DNA of 63,436 nucleotides from Chitinophagaceae bacterium (GTDB taxonomy: Bacteria > Bacteroidota > Bacteroidia > Chitinophagales > Chitinophagaceae), in NCBI GenBank assembly GCA_019752295.1, contig JAIEMK010000024.1:1-63436 (forward strand), read 5' to 3'. The translations under genes were made by a program, and so were the position numbers. Under the pieces are notes generated by a model. The model worked only from the letters and a program-made list of their open reading frames with translations, was not told the DNA's origin and made no database searches. This document shows positions 9,954-18,823 of this stretch, one piece after another. Position 1 is the stretch's first letter. Each line of letters starts with the position of its first letter.

Positions 9954-10760
9954 ATGAAAAACATGTTAAGACTGGTTTTGTTATTATTGTTGGCAGTGCC
10001 TTTTATTGCTTCTGCACAAACAAAAAAAGAAAGAAAAGGTGAATTCTATTTCTCCTGGGGTTATAACAAAGAATGGTACACTCATTCAAATGTTCGCGTA
10101 GATCAGCCCGAGTTAAATAATAATTACACGTTCAAACAAATTCATTCGCACGATCATATTGGTTGGGATATGGGTTTGCTGAAAATACCATTGAGTATTC
10201 CTCAATACAATTATCGTGTTGGTTATATATTCGATAAGAAAAGAGGCCTCGGATTTGAAATTAATTTCGATCACACCAAACACATCATTACCGATGGCCA
10301 ACAGGCACATATTGTTGGAACCCTTGGTGGAAGACAGGTAGATAGTACACTCACATTCTCCGAAGCAAATGGGTTTGTATATTTTTTGAACAATGGTGCA
10401 AACTTCCTGCTGTTTAATATCGTTAAAAGATGGAATTGGCAGAATAGCAAAACCGGAAATTTTAAATTAGATTTTCTGGGCAAAGCCGGTATCGGTCCTG
10501 TTATTCCACACGTAGAGAATACCCTTTTTGGCAAAGAGAATCAGCCCGGATTTCAGTTGGGTGGATGGAATATGGGGGTTGAAGCTGGCATCAGAACTAC
10601 ATTTTACAAATCTGTGTATCTCGAATTCACCAACAAAATCGATTACGCACGATATTCTAATCTAAAAGTTTATAAAGGAACGGCTAATCAGGCTTTTGGC
10701 ACCTACGAACTCATTTTAAGCCTTGGATATACTTTTCCAATGGGCAAAAGAGTTGAATAA
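9954..10760 (+). CDS. Predicted outer-membrane beta-barrel protein
   Basis: 268 residues from ATG 9954; an in-frame TTG at 9900 would add an unlikely leader before the signal peptide. The signal peptide is LVLLLLLAVPFIASAQ. The rest alternates aromatic and polar residues in beta-strand style (FYFSWGYNKEWYTHS, GYIFDKKRGLGFEINFD, ILSLGYTFPMGKRVE) and ends with an aromatic-rich strand, as in Bacteroidota OmpA/porin-like barrels. The substrate is unknown and no family was recognised with confidence. Confidence 0.65.
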   Translation: MKNMLRLVLLLLLAVPFIASAQTKKERKGEFYFSWGYNKEWYTHSNVRVDQPELNNNYTFKQIHSHDHIGWDMGLLKIPLSIPQYNYRVGYIFDKKRGLGFEINFDHTKHIITDGQQAHIVGTLGGRQVDSTLTFSEANGFVYFLNNGANFLLFNIVKRWNWQNSKTGNFKLDFLGKAGIGPVIPHVENTLFGKENQPGFQLGGWNMGVEAGIRTTFYKSVYLEFTNKIDYARYSNLKVYKGTANQAFGTYELILSLGYTFPMGKRVE

Positions 10761-10809
10761 TATTTTACTCTTCAACAAAAGCTGCACTGTTATTTCAAAT
10801 GTGTAATCG

Positions 10810-11541
10810 TTAAATTTTTTCGAATAACCACCACATACGTCTTCTTCGCTTGATGGTGTAATTATCTTCTACATATTTATGAATGTGCTGTATGGCTTCG
10901 TCAATATCATCCGTAACCAATACCAGATTCAAATCTTCGGGGGCAATTGTTTTCTGAACCGACATAAAAGCGAGATCATCCATCAAAGGTTTAAAATAGG
11001 CTGTTCCAAATAATACAATGGGAAAATCGTTGATCGTTTTTGTTTGAACGAGAGTCAGTGTCTCAAATAATTCATCCATGGTTCCAAATCCTCCGGGTAA
11101 TATAATAAACGCGTAAGAGTATTTAACCAAGATTACTTTTCTGATAAAAAAATAGTTGAACGTAATGGATGTTTGGATATAGGGATTGGGCCTTTGTTCA
11201 AAAGGTAGCTTAATATTGCATCCCACAGACTCGCCTCCATTCTCAAAAGCTCCTCTATTAGCAGCTTCCATAATACCCGGGCCTCCTCCTGTTAAAGTAG
11301 TAAATCCCATTTTTGCAATTCGCTTTCCGAATTCCCTTGCAACTTTATAATATTGATGATCCTCGCCAAAACGTGCGGAGCCAAAAACAGTGATACATGG
11401 GCCAACAAAATGCATCACCCTGAATCCCTTAATAAACTGTACCAAAATTTCCCAAGCGAAGGCCAACTCAAAAATCCTTGGTTTCGGTCCATCCAGATAA
11501 ACCGGATCTTTCGCAGGAATTATTCTATGCTCTTCATGCAT
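10810..11541 (-). CDS. LOG-family (TIGR00730-type) Rossmann-fold protein
   Basis: About 243 residues from ATG 11541; a TTG three codons upstream is less likely. The family signatures GGGPGIMEAANRGA and PGGFGTMDELFE are both present, with ITVFGSARFG at the nucleotide-binding start. Members include cytokinin-activating phosphoribohydrolases (LOG) and other nucleoside 5'-monophosphate hydrolases. Substrate specificity cannot be told from sequence. The basic C-terminus (KRRRRMWW) is unusual and may help bind nucleic acid or membrane. It is divergent from the gene at 11607. Confidence 0.88.
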   Translation of the reverse strand: MHEEHRIIPAKDPVYLDGPKPRIFELAFAWEILVQFIKGFRVMHFVGPCITVFGSARFGEDHQYYKVAREFGKRIAKMGFTTLTGGGPGIMEAANRGAFENGGESVGCNIKLPFEQRPNPYIQTSITFNYFFIRKVILVKYSYAFIILPGGFGTMDELFETLTLVQTKTINDFPIVLFGTAYFKPLMDDLAFMSVQKTIAPEDLNLVLVTDDIDEAIQHIHKYVEDNYTIKRRRRMWWLFEKI

Positions 11542-11606
11542 GCCATTCAATTTTCTTTATACCTTCAAATTAACTTAAAATGTTTTGCAAAATTCAAAAT
11601 TTTAAA

Positions 11607-12995
11607 ATGTTCTCCATATCCAATCGTTTTTTGGGCTTTCTATTGCTGTTATTGACTGGCACATATTGCAGAAGTCAGGATTCCCTGAAATTAGCATCGG
11701 TAACATATCATTCACTCACTGCCGCAAAAACATTAGAGTTATTAAAAGAGCCTACTGTTCAAAATCAGTTTTTTGCAAATTTAGACAGCAATGTTCAAAA
11801 ACAGCTTTCCCTTAAAATCGTTTATCCGCCTAATTTTACGATCAAAGCTGCAGGTTCACAAATAACAAACCCTAAAAAGCCACTGCAAAAAGAGAATAAA
11901 ACATCTTTATCACTTTCCTTTGATATTGCGGAATTGCCCCTCACAGCCGAAGTAAATAAAGCGGATTGGAGTGCGGATCTTTTGCAAGAACTTTCCCAAC
12001 ACCACAATATTTGTTTTTATGAATTTTATGCAACTATATCAACAGACAGTGGTGAAACGCTGTTTTACAAAAACTTATACGTTCTTCTTTCCAGACAAAG
12101 TCAGTCTGGTATTATTGGATATGAGCATCCCGCATTTAATTTAGGGCCAGTTGGCCTTAATACGATGATTGCATCATGTTTGCCCATTTTATTCGACAGT
12201 ACCAATAGCACAGAGTTTGTTCAGATTACGGCCTTGCCTGCACTCATGGCCGACAACTTTATACAACCCAAACTGCTGAATGCTCCAAAGATCAGTACCA
12301 CAATCAATAAAAACATTGTTCGGTATAACGGCAAAAATGGTTTGCAATATCTCAGGTTTCAGGAGCCCGAATATCTTCCTATTCATTTAAAAGGAAAAAA
12401 AACTACACCCCTTTCTAAGGAAGTTCAGGATGCTATCAGGTTAGAAAAAAATAAAGACTATATTTTTTTATGGGAAGAGAACAGAGACGTTGTGGCTGAT
12501 AAAAACTATAAGCTGCTTACAATTGCTACCGTAAATAATACGCTCCCTTTCGATGGAGCCTCGGTTTTAGTAAACGAAAAAACCGGGTTGCCCTTAAAAT
12601 TTTTAAAAGGGATGCATCATAAATTCCTTCTCAACAACGATACTATTGCCAGTTTCTCGATACAGGAGCAGGTAACAGATAGCAGTCATAAAAAAATGTA
12701 TCACCAACTCTTTATTTCCAGAGATAATTCTCTATTCGCGGTTACAGAAAAAGAGCTTTTGATCAATCAGTTGTACCCTTATGTGCTAGAAGGAAATTTG
12801 AACACGGTGCCCTTTAAAATTCTCAATAGCGAAATGAATGGAATGGAAGGAATTAGAGAAATCTATTACAATCATAAATTGGTATGCATAGCGCAGGGAT
12901 CCGTGTATCCAGAAATATTTAGTGTGTTAGATTCTAATATCAACAGCATTACGCTAAACCAATTATTACTAATGGCTTTCAGCCGTTTGTTGTAA
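11607..12995 (+). CDS. Secreted protein of unknown function
   Basis: About 462 residues from ATG 11607; an in-frame ATG at 11580 would add nine residues before the signal peptide. Signal peptide: FSISNRFLGFLLLLLTGTY. The mature protein shows no motif I recognise; it is rich in short hydrophobic strands and long polar loops and may be a cell-surface or periplasmic protein. It shares its intergenic region with the LOG gene and is followed by a hairpin shared with ssb. Confidence 0.6.
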   Translation: MFSISNRFLGFLLLLLTGTYCRSQDSLKLASVTYHSLTAAKTLELLKEPTVQNQFFANLDSNVQKQLSLKIVYPPNFTIKAAGSQITNPKKPLQKENKTSLSLSFDIAELPLTAEVNKADWSADLLQELSQHHNICFYEFYATISTDSGETLFYKNLYVLLSRQSQSGIIGYEHPAFNLGPVGLNTMIASCLPILFDSTNSTEFVQITALPALMADNFIQPKLLNAPKISTTINKNIVRYNGKNGLQYLRFQEPEYLPIHLKGKKTTPLSKEVQDAIRLEKNKDYIFLWEENRDVVADKNYKLLTIATVNNTLPFDGASVLVNEKTGLPLKFLKGMHHKFLLNNDTIASFSIQEQVTDSSHKKMYHQLFISRDNSLFAVTEKELLINQLYPYVLEGNLNTVPFKILNSEMNGMEGIREIYYNHKLVCIAQGSVYPEIFSVLDSNINSITLNQLLLMAFSRLL

Positions 12996-13010
12996 AACTA
13001 AGATTCAAAT

Positions 13011-13039
13011 TGTCGGGTTAATAGTATTAGCCCGACAAC
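13011..13039. terminator. Shared hairpin between convergent genes
   Basis: Stem GTCGGGTTAATA / TATTAGCCCGAC (one G-T pair) in the short gap between the secreted protein gene and ssb, which converge. There is no T-run on either side, so a pure Rho-independent role is doubtful. Confidence 0.4.
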
Positions 13040-13052
13040 TGATTCAGATTGC

Positions 13053-13406
13053 TTATTCAGCGGCAGTTTGCTTATTCGCTCCCAGCATGAGAAGGTCACT
13101 GGCAACTACTTCCGTAACAAAATGTTTTACTCCTTGCTTATCGGTATAATTTCTATTTACTAATTTTCCTTCAATTGCAACTTCCTTGCCTTTGGTTAAA
13201 TATTTTTCTACAATCTCAGCAAGTTTTCCCCAGGCAACCACATGGTGCCACTGTGTTTCCTGCACTTTTTCGCCCTGTGCATTCTGATAGCTTTCGTTGG
13301 TAGCCACAGAAAATTGCGCCCATTTTTTTCCTGTTTCGGTAGTTTTAACTTCAGGTGCCTGACCTAGGTTTCCGATGAGTTGCACCTTGTTTTTCATTGC
13401 ATACAT
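13053..13406 (-). CDS. ssb: Single-stranded DNA-binding protein, short form without acidic tail
   Basis: 117 residues. OB-fold features are clear: NKVQLIGNLGQAPEVK at the start, then WHHVVAWGKLAEIVEKYLTKG and the EGKLVNRNYTDKQG strand region. The C-terminus ends KQTAAE, lacking the acidic tip (DDDIPF-type) through which the main SSB recruits partner proteins. This matches the secondary SSB of Bacteroidota, so the housekeeping ssb is probably elsewhere. The start is ATG 13406; ATG 13397 is also possible. Confidence 0.9.
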   Translation of the reverse strand: MYAMKNKVQLIGNLGQAPEVKTTETGKKWAQFSVATNESYQNAQGEKVQETQWHHVVAWGKLAEIVEKYLTKGKEVAIEGKLVNRNYTDKQGVKHFVTEVVASDLLMLGANKQTAAE

Positions 13407-13685
13407 GGCCTTATTTTTAAATTAAATGATTTCGCTGGTGTTTATCACCAATGAATAATTCACAAATATGGCTGATCGATCATTTTAAGTCGGTATTTAA
13501 ACAATTACTTACGATTATAAGCGACTACAAACGTTTGGGAGATGGTAATTCCCAAAAAATAATTGTTGTACAAATTGAGGAACATGCAACTGAAATGCTT
13601 AAAAAGTATTGTTGGCAATAGATTGATAACCATATTGTTGAATTTTTTTACTTGTATAATTCAAAGGAAGTTGTAATTTCAAACT

Positions 13686-13859
13686 ATGTCAGAAAAAGAA
13701 CTAAAGCAATTTTCAGAAGCCATTAAAAAGTACACCTTAAAACTTTCAACCAATAAGAAAGCTTCTAAAACCTTTTTGGTTAAAACTGGCATTATTACTC
13801 CAAAGGGGAATCTTCGTGAACCTTATAAGAATTTATGTATTCCACAAGAACAGGACTGA
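13686..13859 (+). CDS. 57-residue protein preceding the ART-like gene, possible antitoxin/partner
   Basis: Small ORF of 57 residues too short for many ORF callers. It starts at ATG 13686 and reads MSEKELKQFSEAIKKYTLKL, then FLVKTGIITPKGNLREPY. The pattern 'KTG-I-x-x-KG-x-L-x-x-x-Y' is one I associate with short proteins next to toxins, but I could not name a family. The next gene starts inside it (13835, overlap 25 bp, other frame), a sign of translational coupling. High Lys content and absence of a signal peptide suggest a cytosolic DNA- or partner-binding peptide. Confidence 0.55.
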   Translation: MSEKELKQFSEAIKKYTLKLSTNKKASKTFLVKTGIITPKGNLREPYKNLCIPQEQD

Positions 13860-14452
13860 TATTAGCTTTTCACGGTTGTGATGAGAGCATAATAGATGAT
13901 GTCTTGCAGGGGAAAAAAATTTTAAACAACAGCAAAAATAGTTACGATTGGCTTGGTCATGGAGCATACTTTTGGGATAGTAGTCCTTCTCGCGCATTAG
14001 AATTTGCAACTACATTAAGTAAAAAAACAAGTAAAAGCAAGAATAAAATTAATAATCCCGCAGTAATAGGTGCAATAATCAACTTGGGCTTTTGTTTGGA
14101 TTTATTGGATTACCAGAAGCTCACTCTGGTAAAAGAAGCATATGATTTATTAGCTACAACTTGCAATATTTCTGGTACATCTATACCTGTTAATAAGAAA
14201 TCCAAAGAAAGTAAAGACCTATTAATTAGGGAATTGGATTGTGCAGTAATTGAAACTTTACACCAATTCAGAAAACAAGAAAAGATGCCTGCGTTTGATT
14301 CTGTGAGAGGCGTTTTTTGGGAGGGAGAAGAATTGTATACTAATTCCGGATTTAGAGAAAAGGATCATATTCAAATTTGTATCCGAAATCCCAATTGTAT
14401 TAAAGGTTATTTTTTGCCTCAAATTTTGAATAAAAAATTTACGAATGTCTGA
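13835..14452 (+). CDS. PARP-like ADP-ribosyltransferase-fold protein, possible toxin
   Basis: 205 residues. Motif 1 is LILAFHGCDE (His13) and motif 2 is GHGAYFWDSSPSRALEFA (Tyr45), which parallels the H-Y pair of PARP-type ADP-ribosyltransferases (HGT ... GxYFAxxxSxS). A late strand, DHIQICIRNPNCIKGYF, sits where the third (Glu) motif of this fold lies; here the aligned residue looks like Gln180, so enzyme activity is uncertain. Other clustered acidic residues are at 163-166. It overlaps a 57-residue ORF by 25 bp, arranged like a toxin-antitoxin pair. I infer the fold; the family name is not known to me. Confidence 0.55.
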   Translation: MYSTRTGLILAFHGCDESIIDDVLQGKKILNNSKNSYDWLGHGAYFWDSSPSRALEFATTLSKKTSKSKNKINNPAVIGAIINLGFCLDLLDYQKLTLVKEAYDLLATTCNISGTSIPVNKKSKESKDLLIRELDCAVIETLHQFRKQEKMPAFDSVRGVFWEGEELYTNSGFREKDHIQICIRNPNCIKGYFLPQILNKKFTNV

Positions 14453-14789
14453 CCCGCTTTATTAAAGAATCCGATAGGATGCCTTTCCATTTTAATTTGA
14501 TAATCATCCTAACTGATATTAAATAATTCTGCCAAAGTCATTGGCTTGTTTACATGAAGCATTAAAGTCTCAAGGTTTTGATGAACCCCAATTTGTTTAT
14601 GACGTAATGGTTTTAGGCCCCCAAAAAATGAATGGACTAAATTGGGCAAATTGAACAGTTTTTTTAAGGAAAAGCTCCGAATTGTTAAACCAATTACAAT
14701 GAGTCCCTGAGGGTAGCTAGTTACTATTGGAGATAAGATTGCTTTCCATAGTATGCTGAAGAAATTGTATTTTAAACTCAAATAACAAA
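14453..14789. other. Non-coding gap with no supported feature
   Basis: This 337-base stretch has no gene I can support. An open frame of 90 codons on the minus strand (14509-14781) and a 43-codon frame on the plus strand show no recognised domain. It may be a decayed remnant near the ART-like module. Confidence 0.4.
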
Positions 14790-16223
14790 ATGAGAAAGAT
14801 ATTTTTCCTATCTGGCTTAATTATTTCAATGACAGCCTTGGCTCAAAATAATAGCGTTTCGGCCAACAAAACCCTTGTACTTAGTTCCATCGAAAAGCAT
14901 CAGAATGATCTGATAAAAATCAGTGATCAGATTTGGGGATTTGCCGAAATTGCCATGCGCGAAAACAAATCGTCAAAATTGTTAGCCGATTATGCAGAAG
15001 CACAGGGCTTTACCGTAAAAAGAGCTGTAGCTGCAATTCCCACGGCGTTTATTGCCGAATACGGATCGGGCAAACCAATCATTGGCATACTCGGAGAATT
15101 CGATGCCCTGCCCGGTCTTTCACAAAAAGCTCAACCCACAAAAGAAGTCCTATTAGCAGGTGCACCCGGACATGGTTGCGGACATAATATGTTTGGAACA
15201 GCAAGTCTTGGCGCTGCTATTGCCATCAAAGAATTAATTGCTTCAGGAAAACTAAAAGGTACCATCCGTTTTTATGGCACACCTGCCGAAGAAGATCTTG
15301 CAGGGAAAGTATGGATGGCGAAAGACGGGTTATTTAATGATCTTGATGTTTGTTTGGACTGGCATCCTGATTACGAAAATAAAGCCAACATGCAAAGCTC
15401 ACAAGCCATCACAGATTATAGCATTTCGTTTAAAGGAAAATCTGCTCACGCTGCTGCTGATCCATGGAATGGAAGAAGTGCATTGGATGCAGCAGAATTA
15501 TTTGCTCAGGGAATTAATTATATGCGCGAACACGTGAAGCCGAGTGTGAGAATGCACTATGTGTTTACAAAAGCCGGAAAAGTACCGAATGTAGTTCCTG
15601 ATGAAGCAAGTGTTTGGTTATGGATCAGAGATACCAAAAGAAGTGGTGTGGCGGAAGTGTCTGAAAGAATGAAAGACATTGCGAAAGGTGCAGCCCTAAT
15701 GGCCGGCGTGTCGTACGAAGTGAAATTGAATAATGGTTTATATGAATTACTGATCAACGAAACCGGCGCAAAAGCTTTGCAGAATAATATGAATTTTGTA
15801 GGGCCCATCACATATACTAAAGAAGAACTGGACTTTGCCGATAAGATCATGAAAGAATATGGGTTGGCATCAAACGGAATTGCAGGAGGCATTAAGCCTC
15901 TGGAAACCACTAAGGAAACACCTCCCGGAGGTTCTACAGATGTGGGCGATGTTAGTTATCTAGTTCCGGAAATTACCTTGCTTGCCACAACAGCACCTTT
16001 TGAAGCACCCTGGCATTCATGGGTAGTAGTTGCTTGTGGAGGAATGAGTATTGGTCATAAAGGAATGCTATTTGCATCCAAATCACTTGGCACTACCATG
16101 GTTGACTTATTCGAAAACGAACAATTGAGAAAAGATATCAAAACAGAATTTCTGAAACGAAAAGGCAAAGAAGTTTGGGAAGCAATGCTCCCCGATGGGC
16201 CACCTCCTGTGCCGAAAAATTAA
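14790..16223 (+). CDS. Secreted M20-family amidohydrolase (AbgB-like)
   Basis: 477 residues with a signal peptide (about 1-19). The M20 metal-binding pattern is visible: LGEFDALPGL (Asp105), GHGCGHNMFG (Cys130, His132) and YGTPAEED (Glu167/168). The sequence is close in style to the aminobenzoyl-glutamate/indole-3-acetyl-amino acid hydrolase group rather than carboxypeptidase G2, since the Cys in GHGCGHN is typical of that group. It would hydrolyse amide bonds of N-acyl amino acids in the periplasm. It is convergent with the BtuB-like gene through a shared terminator. Confidence 0.9.
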   Translation: MRKIFFLSGLIISMTALAQNNSVSANKTLVLSSIEKHQNDLIKISDQIWGFAEIAMRENKSSKLLADYAEAQGFTVKRAVAAIPTAFIAEYGSGKPIIGILGEFDALPGLSQKAQPTKEVLLAGAPGHGCGHNMFGTASLGAAIAIKELIASGKLKGTIRFYGTPAEEDLAGKVWMAKDGLFNDLDVCLDWHPDYENKANMQSSQAITDYSISFKGKSAHAAADPWNGRSALDAAELFAQGINYMREHVKPSVRMHYVFTKAGKVPNVVPDEASVWLWIRDTKRSGVAEVSERMKDIAKGAALMAGVSYEVKLNNGLYELLINETGAKALQNNMNFVGPITYTKEELDFADKIMKEYGLASNGIAGGIKPLETTKETPPGGSTDVGDVSYLVPEITLLATTAPFEAPWHSWVVVACGGMSIGHKGMLFASKSLGTTMVDLFENEQLRKDIKTEFLKRKGKEVWEAMLPDGPPPVPKN

Positions 16224-16243
16224 AAAGTCAAAAGTCAAAAGTT

Positions 16244-16283
16244 AAAAGGTCTCGATGAAACGAATCAGCGAGACCTTTTTTTT
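16244..16283. terminator. Bidirectional terminator
   Basis: Stem AAAAGGTCTCG / CGAGACCTTTT (16244-16254 and 16269-16279) with a 14-base loop and T-run on both strands. It closes the M20 gene and the convergent receptor gene. Confidence 0.85.
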
Positions 16284-18207
16284 AGAATGCAAGGTTAAGG
16301 CCCGCCATCATATTGAATCGTTTACTGGTGTATCCGATAATATCAAAATATTGTTGATTGGTAATATTTCTAAGGTCAATAAATGCCCTGCAATTTTTTG
16401 AAAGCTGATATCCCAAATACAAATCGATTGTATAATAAGACGGCATCTTATCCGGACCCGCATCGTACAGGCCTTTTAGTCTGGTACCTACCAATCTGAA
16501 TGAAGGCATAACGGTAAAACCTTTTGAAATTTCAGCAGTAAATACAGAGTTGTATGTAAAATTTGGGCGTCGGTATAAATTTTTAGTTTTTACTCCTTCA
16601 TTCTCCCCCTCACCATCTACATAGGTAAGGTTATTAATCCAACTTGATTTTTTTGACAAGGCAATTGTTGATTCTAATTCAAATCCATAATCGTGTTGCT
16701 GATCGCGATTAATATATTTACTTTCCCAGGTATTGGGATTGGTATAAAATACAATCAAGTCGCGAATATCTCTTTTAAATGCAGCAACTCTGAAATTAGA
16801 TCCCTTGTTTTTTGTGAACACCTGAATACCAAATTCATAGTTAGCACTCTTTTCTGGCGTTAAATTTTTGTTGCCATATTCACTGTACAATTGATACAGG
16901 GAAGGGACTTTAAAAGCAGACGAAATATTTACAAAAATTTTAAGCAGATCGTTGATATGATAAGATGGATTGAATGTGTAAGTTGCATTGGCTCCATAGA
17001 TACTATGATGATTATATCGAAATCCCGCTTCCACATCAAATCCGCCAACACCTGTTAGCAATAATGAATGATACATAGCATAGTTGGTAACTTTTGCACT
17101 ATCACCCAATGCCGTTTCGTAAGGCCCAAAGCTGCTGATGCTCAGATAATGCTGATCTGTTTGTTGAAACAGTCTTTGTAATCCGGAAACCAATACCAGT
17201 TTCTTGTTCAATTTAAAATTCCCGAACAATTCAGTTACTGCCGTATTACCATTATAATTTCCCTTCGAGTATTTAGCAAACCCTCCTACAAATGCACTGT
17301 CATCTGTAAATACCCTTGATGCATTAAGAAAGCTTTGCGACAAATGAACTTGCATATTATTGCTCGCATAAGTCAGTTCAATATTATTTACATTCGATTT
17401 ATTCTCGTAGGTAAAATCTTTATCATCCTGAAAAGCACCTGCATCAGTTGCGCCCTTGTATTTTGAAATAGTACTCAAAGCCCTGACTGACCAATTATTG
17501 TTGAACTGATAGCGAAGGTTTGCTTGAAAATTATTTTGTTTAAACTCATCGTTATCAAAATTGCCTTTCCCTGTGCTGTCGTATGCAGTTGAAAATCCAT
17601 TGCTATGGGTAAAATCATAATCAAGATTATAACTGAATTTTTTGATGCGGCCATTCAGTCCAACATTACCTCTTAATGTTTGATAAGAGCCATAGCTTAA
17701 TAAAGCAGTGCTATTAATACCAGATTTATTTTCTTTTTTGGTAATGATATTGATCACTCCTGCAACTGCATCGCTACCCCATAAAGTACTTTGTGCTCCC
17801 TTTAAAATTTCAACTCTTTCGATTTGTCCCAACGCAATTGTATTCAGGTCGAACCCATTGTTGATTTGTGATGGATCACCCACTGGAATACCATCCATCA
17901 AGACCAAAGTATTACCCGAGCCTGCGCCTCTCAAATACAAGTCAGGATTGGTTCCTGCATTATTGTTTGCCCCATTGATAAAAACACCAGCCTGATAATT
18001 AATAATTTCAGTAAGCGTTTTACCCGCATTGCGTAATAGAGTTTCTTGATTAATTACGGTAATCATTTTACCGGTACTACTTTGTTTTTGCACGAGTCGG
18101 TTTGCAGTTACAATTACTTCATCCAACTGTTTAACCGAGCTGCTGTCTTGCGCGTTTAGTTGACTGCTGATAATGATAGCAGCCATAACTAAAAAATTTC
18201 TTTTCAT
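16282..18207 (-). CDS. btuB: BtuB-like TonB-dependent receptor (vitamin B12 uptake)
   Basis: 641 residues. Signal peptide about 1-19, plug domain with GNTLVLMDGIPVGDPSQINNG and VEILKGAQSTLWGSDAVAGVINIITK, then a 22-strand style barrel ending in aromatic Phe (MMAGLNLAF). A cobalamin riboswitch lies directly upstream on the same strand, which is the best evidence that it takes up cobalamin or a precursor. The length fits BtuB (about 600 residues). No BtuFCD genes are in the window. It supplies the cofactor needed by the two-gene MetH at 6152. Confidence 0.88.
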   Translation of the reverse strand: MKRNFLVMAAIIISSQLNAQDSSSVKQLDEVIVTANRLVQKQSSTGKMITVINQETLLRNAGKTLTEIINYQAGVFINGANNNAGTNPDLYLRGAGSGNTLVLMDGIPVGDPSQINNGFDLNTIALGQIERVEILKGAQSTLWGSDAVAGVINIITKKENKSGINSTALLSYGSYQTLRGNVGLNGRIKKFSYNLDYDFTHSNGFSTAYDSTGKGNFDNDEFKQNNFQANLRYQFNNNWSVRALSTISKYKGATDAGAFQDDKDFTYENKSNVNNIELTYASNNMQVHLSQSFLNASRVFTDDSAFVGGFAKYSKGNYNGNTAVTELFGNFKLNKKLVLVSGLQRLFQQTDQHYLSISSFGPYETALGDSAKVTNYAMYHSLLLTGVGGFDVEAGFRYNHHSIYGANATYTFNPSYHINDLLKIFVNISSAFKVPSLYQLYSEYGNKNLTPEKSANYEFGIQVFTKNKGSNFRVAAFKRDIRDLIVFYTNPNTWESKYINRDQQHDYGFELESTIALSKKSSWINNLTYVDGEGENEGVKTKNLYRRPNFTYNSVFTAEISKGFTVMPSFRLVGTRLKGLYDAGPDKMPSYYTIDLYLGYQLSKNCRAFIDLRNITNQQYFDIIGYTSKRFNMMAGLNLAF

Positions 18208-18317
18208 GTTTTAGAAAAATTTTGTTGTGACCGCCTTCAGGAAATAAAAAAGATTGAAATATAATAGTCTTGCGACGCATACACCCCATGCCTTTCACCC
18301 GAAAGCTGAAAAATTGT

Positions 18318-18505
18318 GATGGCGGCGGCAGGTCTTCTGACTTACTCCATTATTCAAGGCCTTCCCGTCCCGAGTTCTCGGAACAGTGGCACGAAGTTTG
18401 AATAAATTAAGGAGCTTACAGCTACGGGGATAGTCCCGGATTTACACCGGATTCCCTATTAATCTTTCTACTTTTAAAAAAAGTAGTAGAACCGAAACCG
18501 TGGCA
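18318..18505 (-). promoter_or_regulatory. Cobalamin (AdoCbl) riboswitch
   Basis: On the minus strand the conserved B12 box is visible: the plus-strand text around 18415-18456 reads as the complement of the GAATCCGGTGTAAATCC and GACTATCCCCG core, and the 3' closing arm GTCAGAAGACCTGCC is at 18327-18345 region. A P1-like 5' arm lies near 18487-18505. It controls the BtuB-like receptor 111 bases downstream, most likely by translation or termination in the leader. Confidence 0.93.
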
Positions 18506-18610
18506 AATGTAGTTTTAAACAGAATAAGTGGCAAATTGATTTTCTTTTAAACATCCCCTATCTTTAAAAAACTAAGTACCCTTTCAAAATTATTTATAAT
18601 TGAATACATT

Positions 18611-18759
18611 ATCCCCGGCTTAAAAGCCGGGGATATACAGAACCCCCGAAAACACTGGTCCCGAGCACTCGGGATTAGCCCAAACGCTGTGATAACTTTT
18701 AAGTGATACCAGCGTTCTAATTTGAAATGTGGAGCGTGAGGACTAAAGTCTGGGGTTAG
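18611..18759. repeat. MITE-like structured repeat, copy 1
   Basis: Starts with a perfect hairpin ATCCCCGGCTTAAAAGCCGG (18611-18634) and shares its core (AACGCTGTGATAACTTTTAA, GGAGCGTGAGGACTAAAG) with the element at 49589-49771. The right end carries TGGGGTTAG but has lost its pairing arm. The remaining gap (18506-18823) holds no gene; see findings. Confidence 0.7.
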
Positions 18760-18823
18760 TGTCTATGTATAAATATAATTTTGAAGGAGTACCTACAATA
18801 CATAAAACTCTAAATAAAAAATT

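Noticed and set aside
14509..14781. 90-codon minus-strand frame ending in LHVNKPMTLAELFNIS
   Set aside because: No recognised domain, no promoter, no good start context, and it sits in a gap next to an accessory module; treated as chance.
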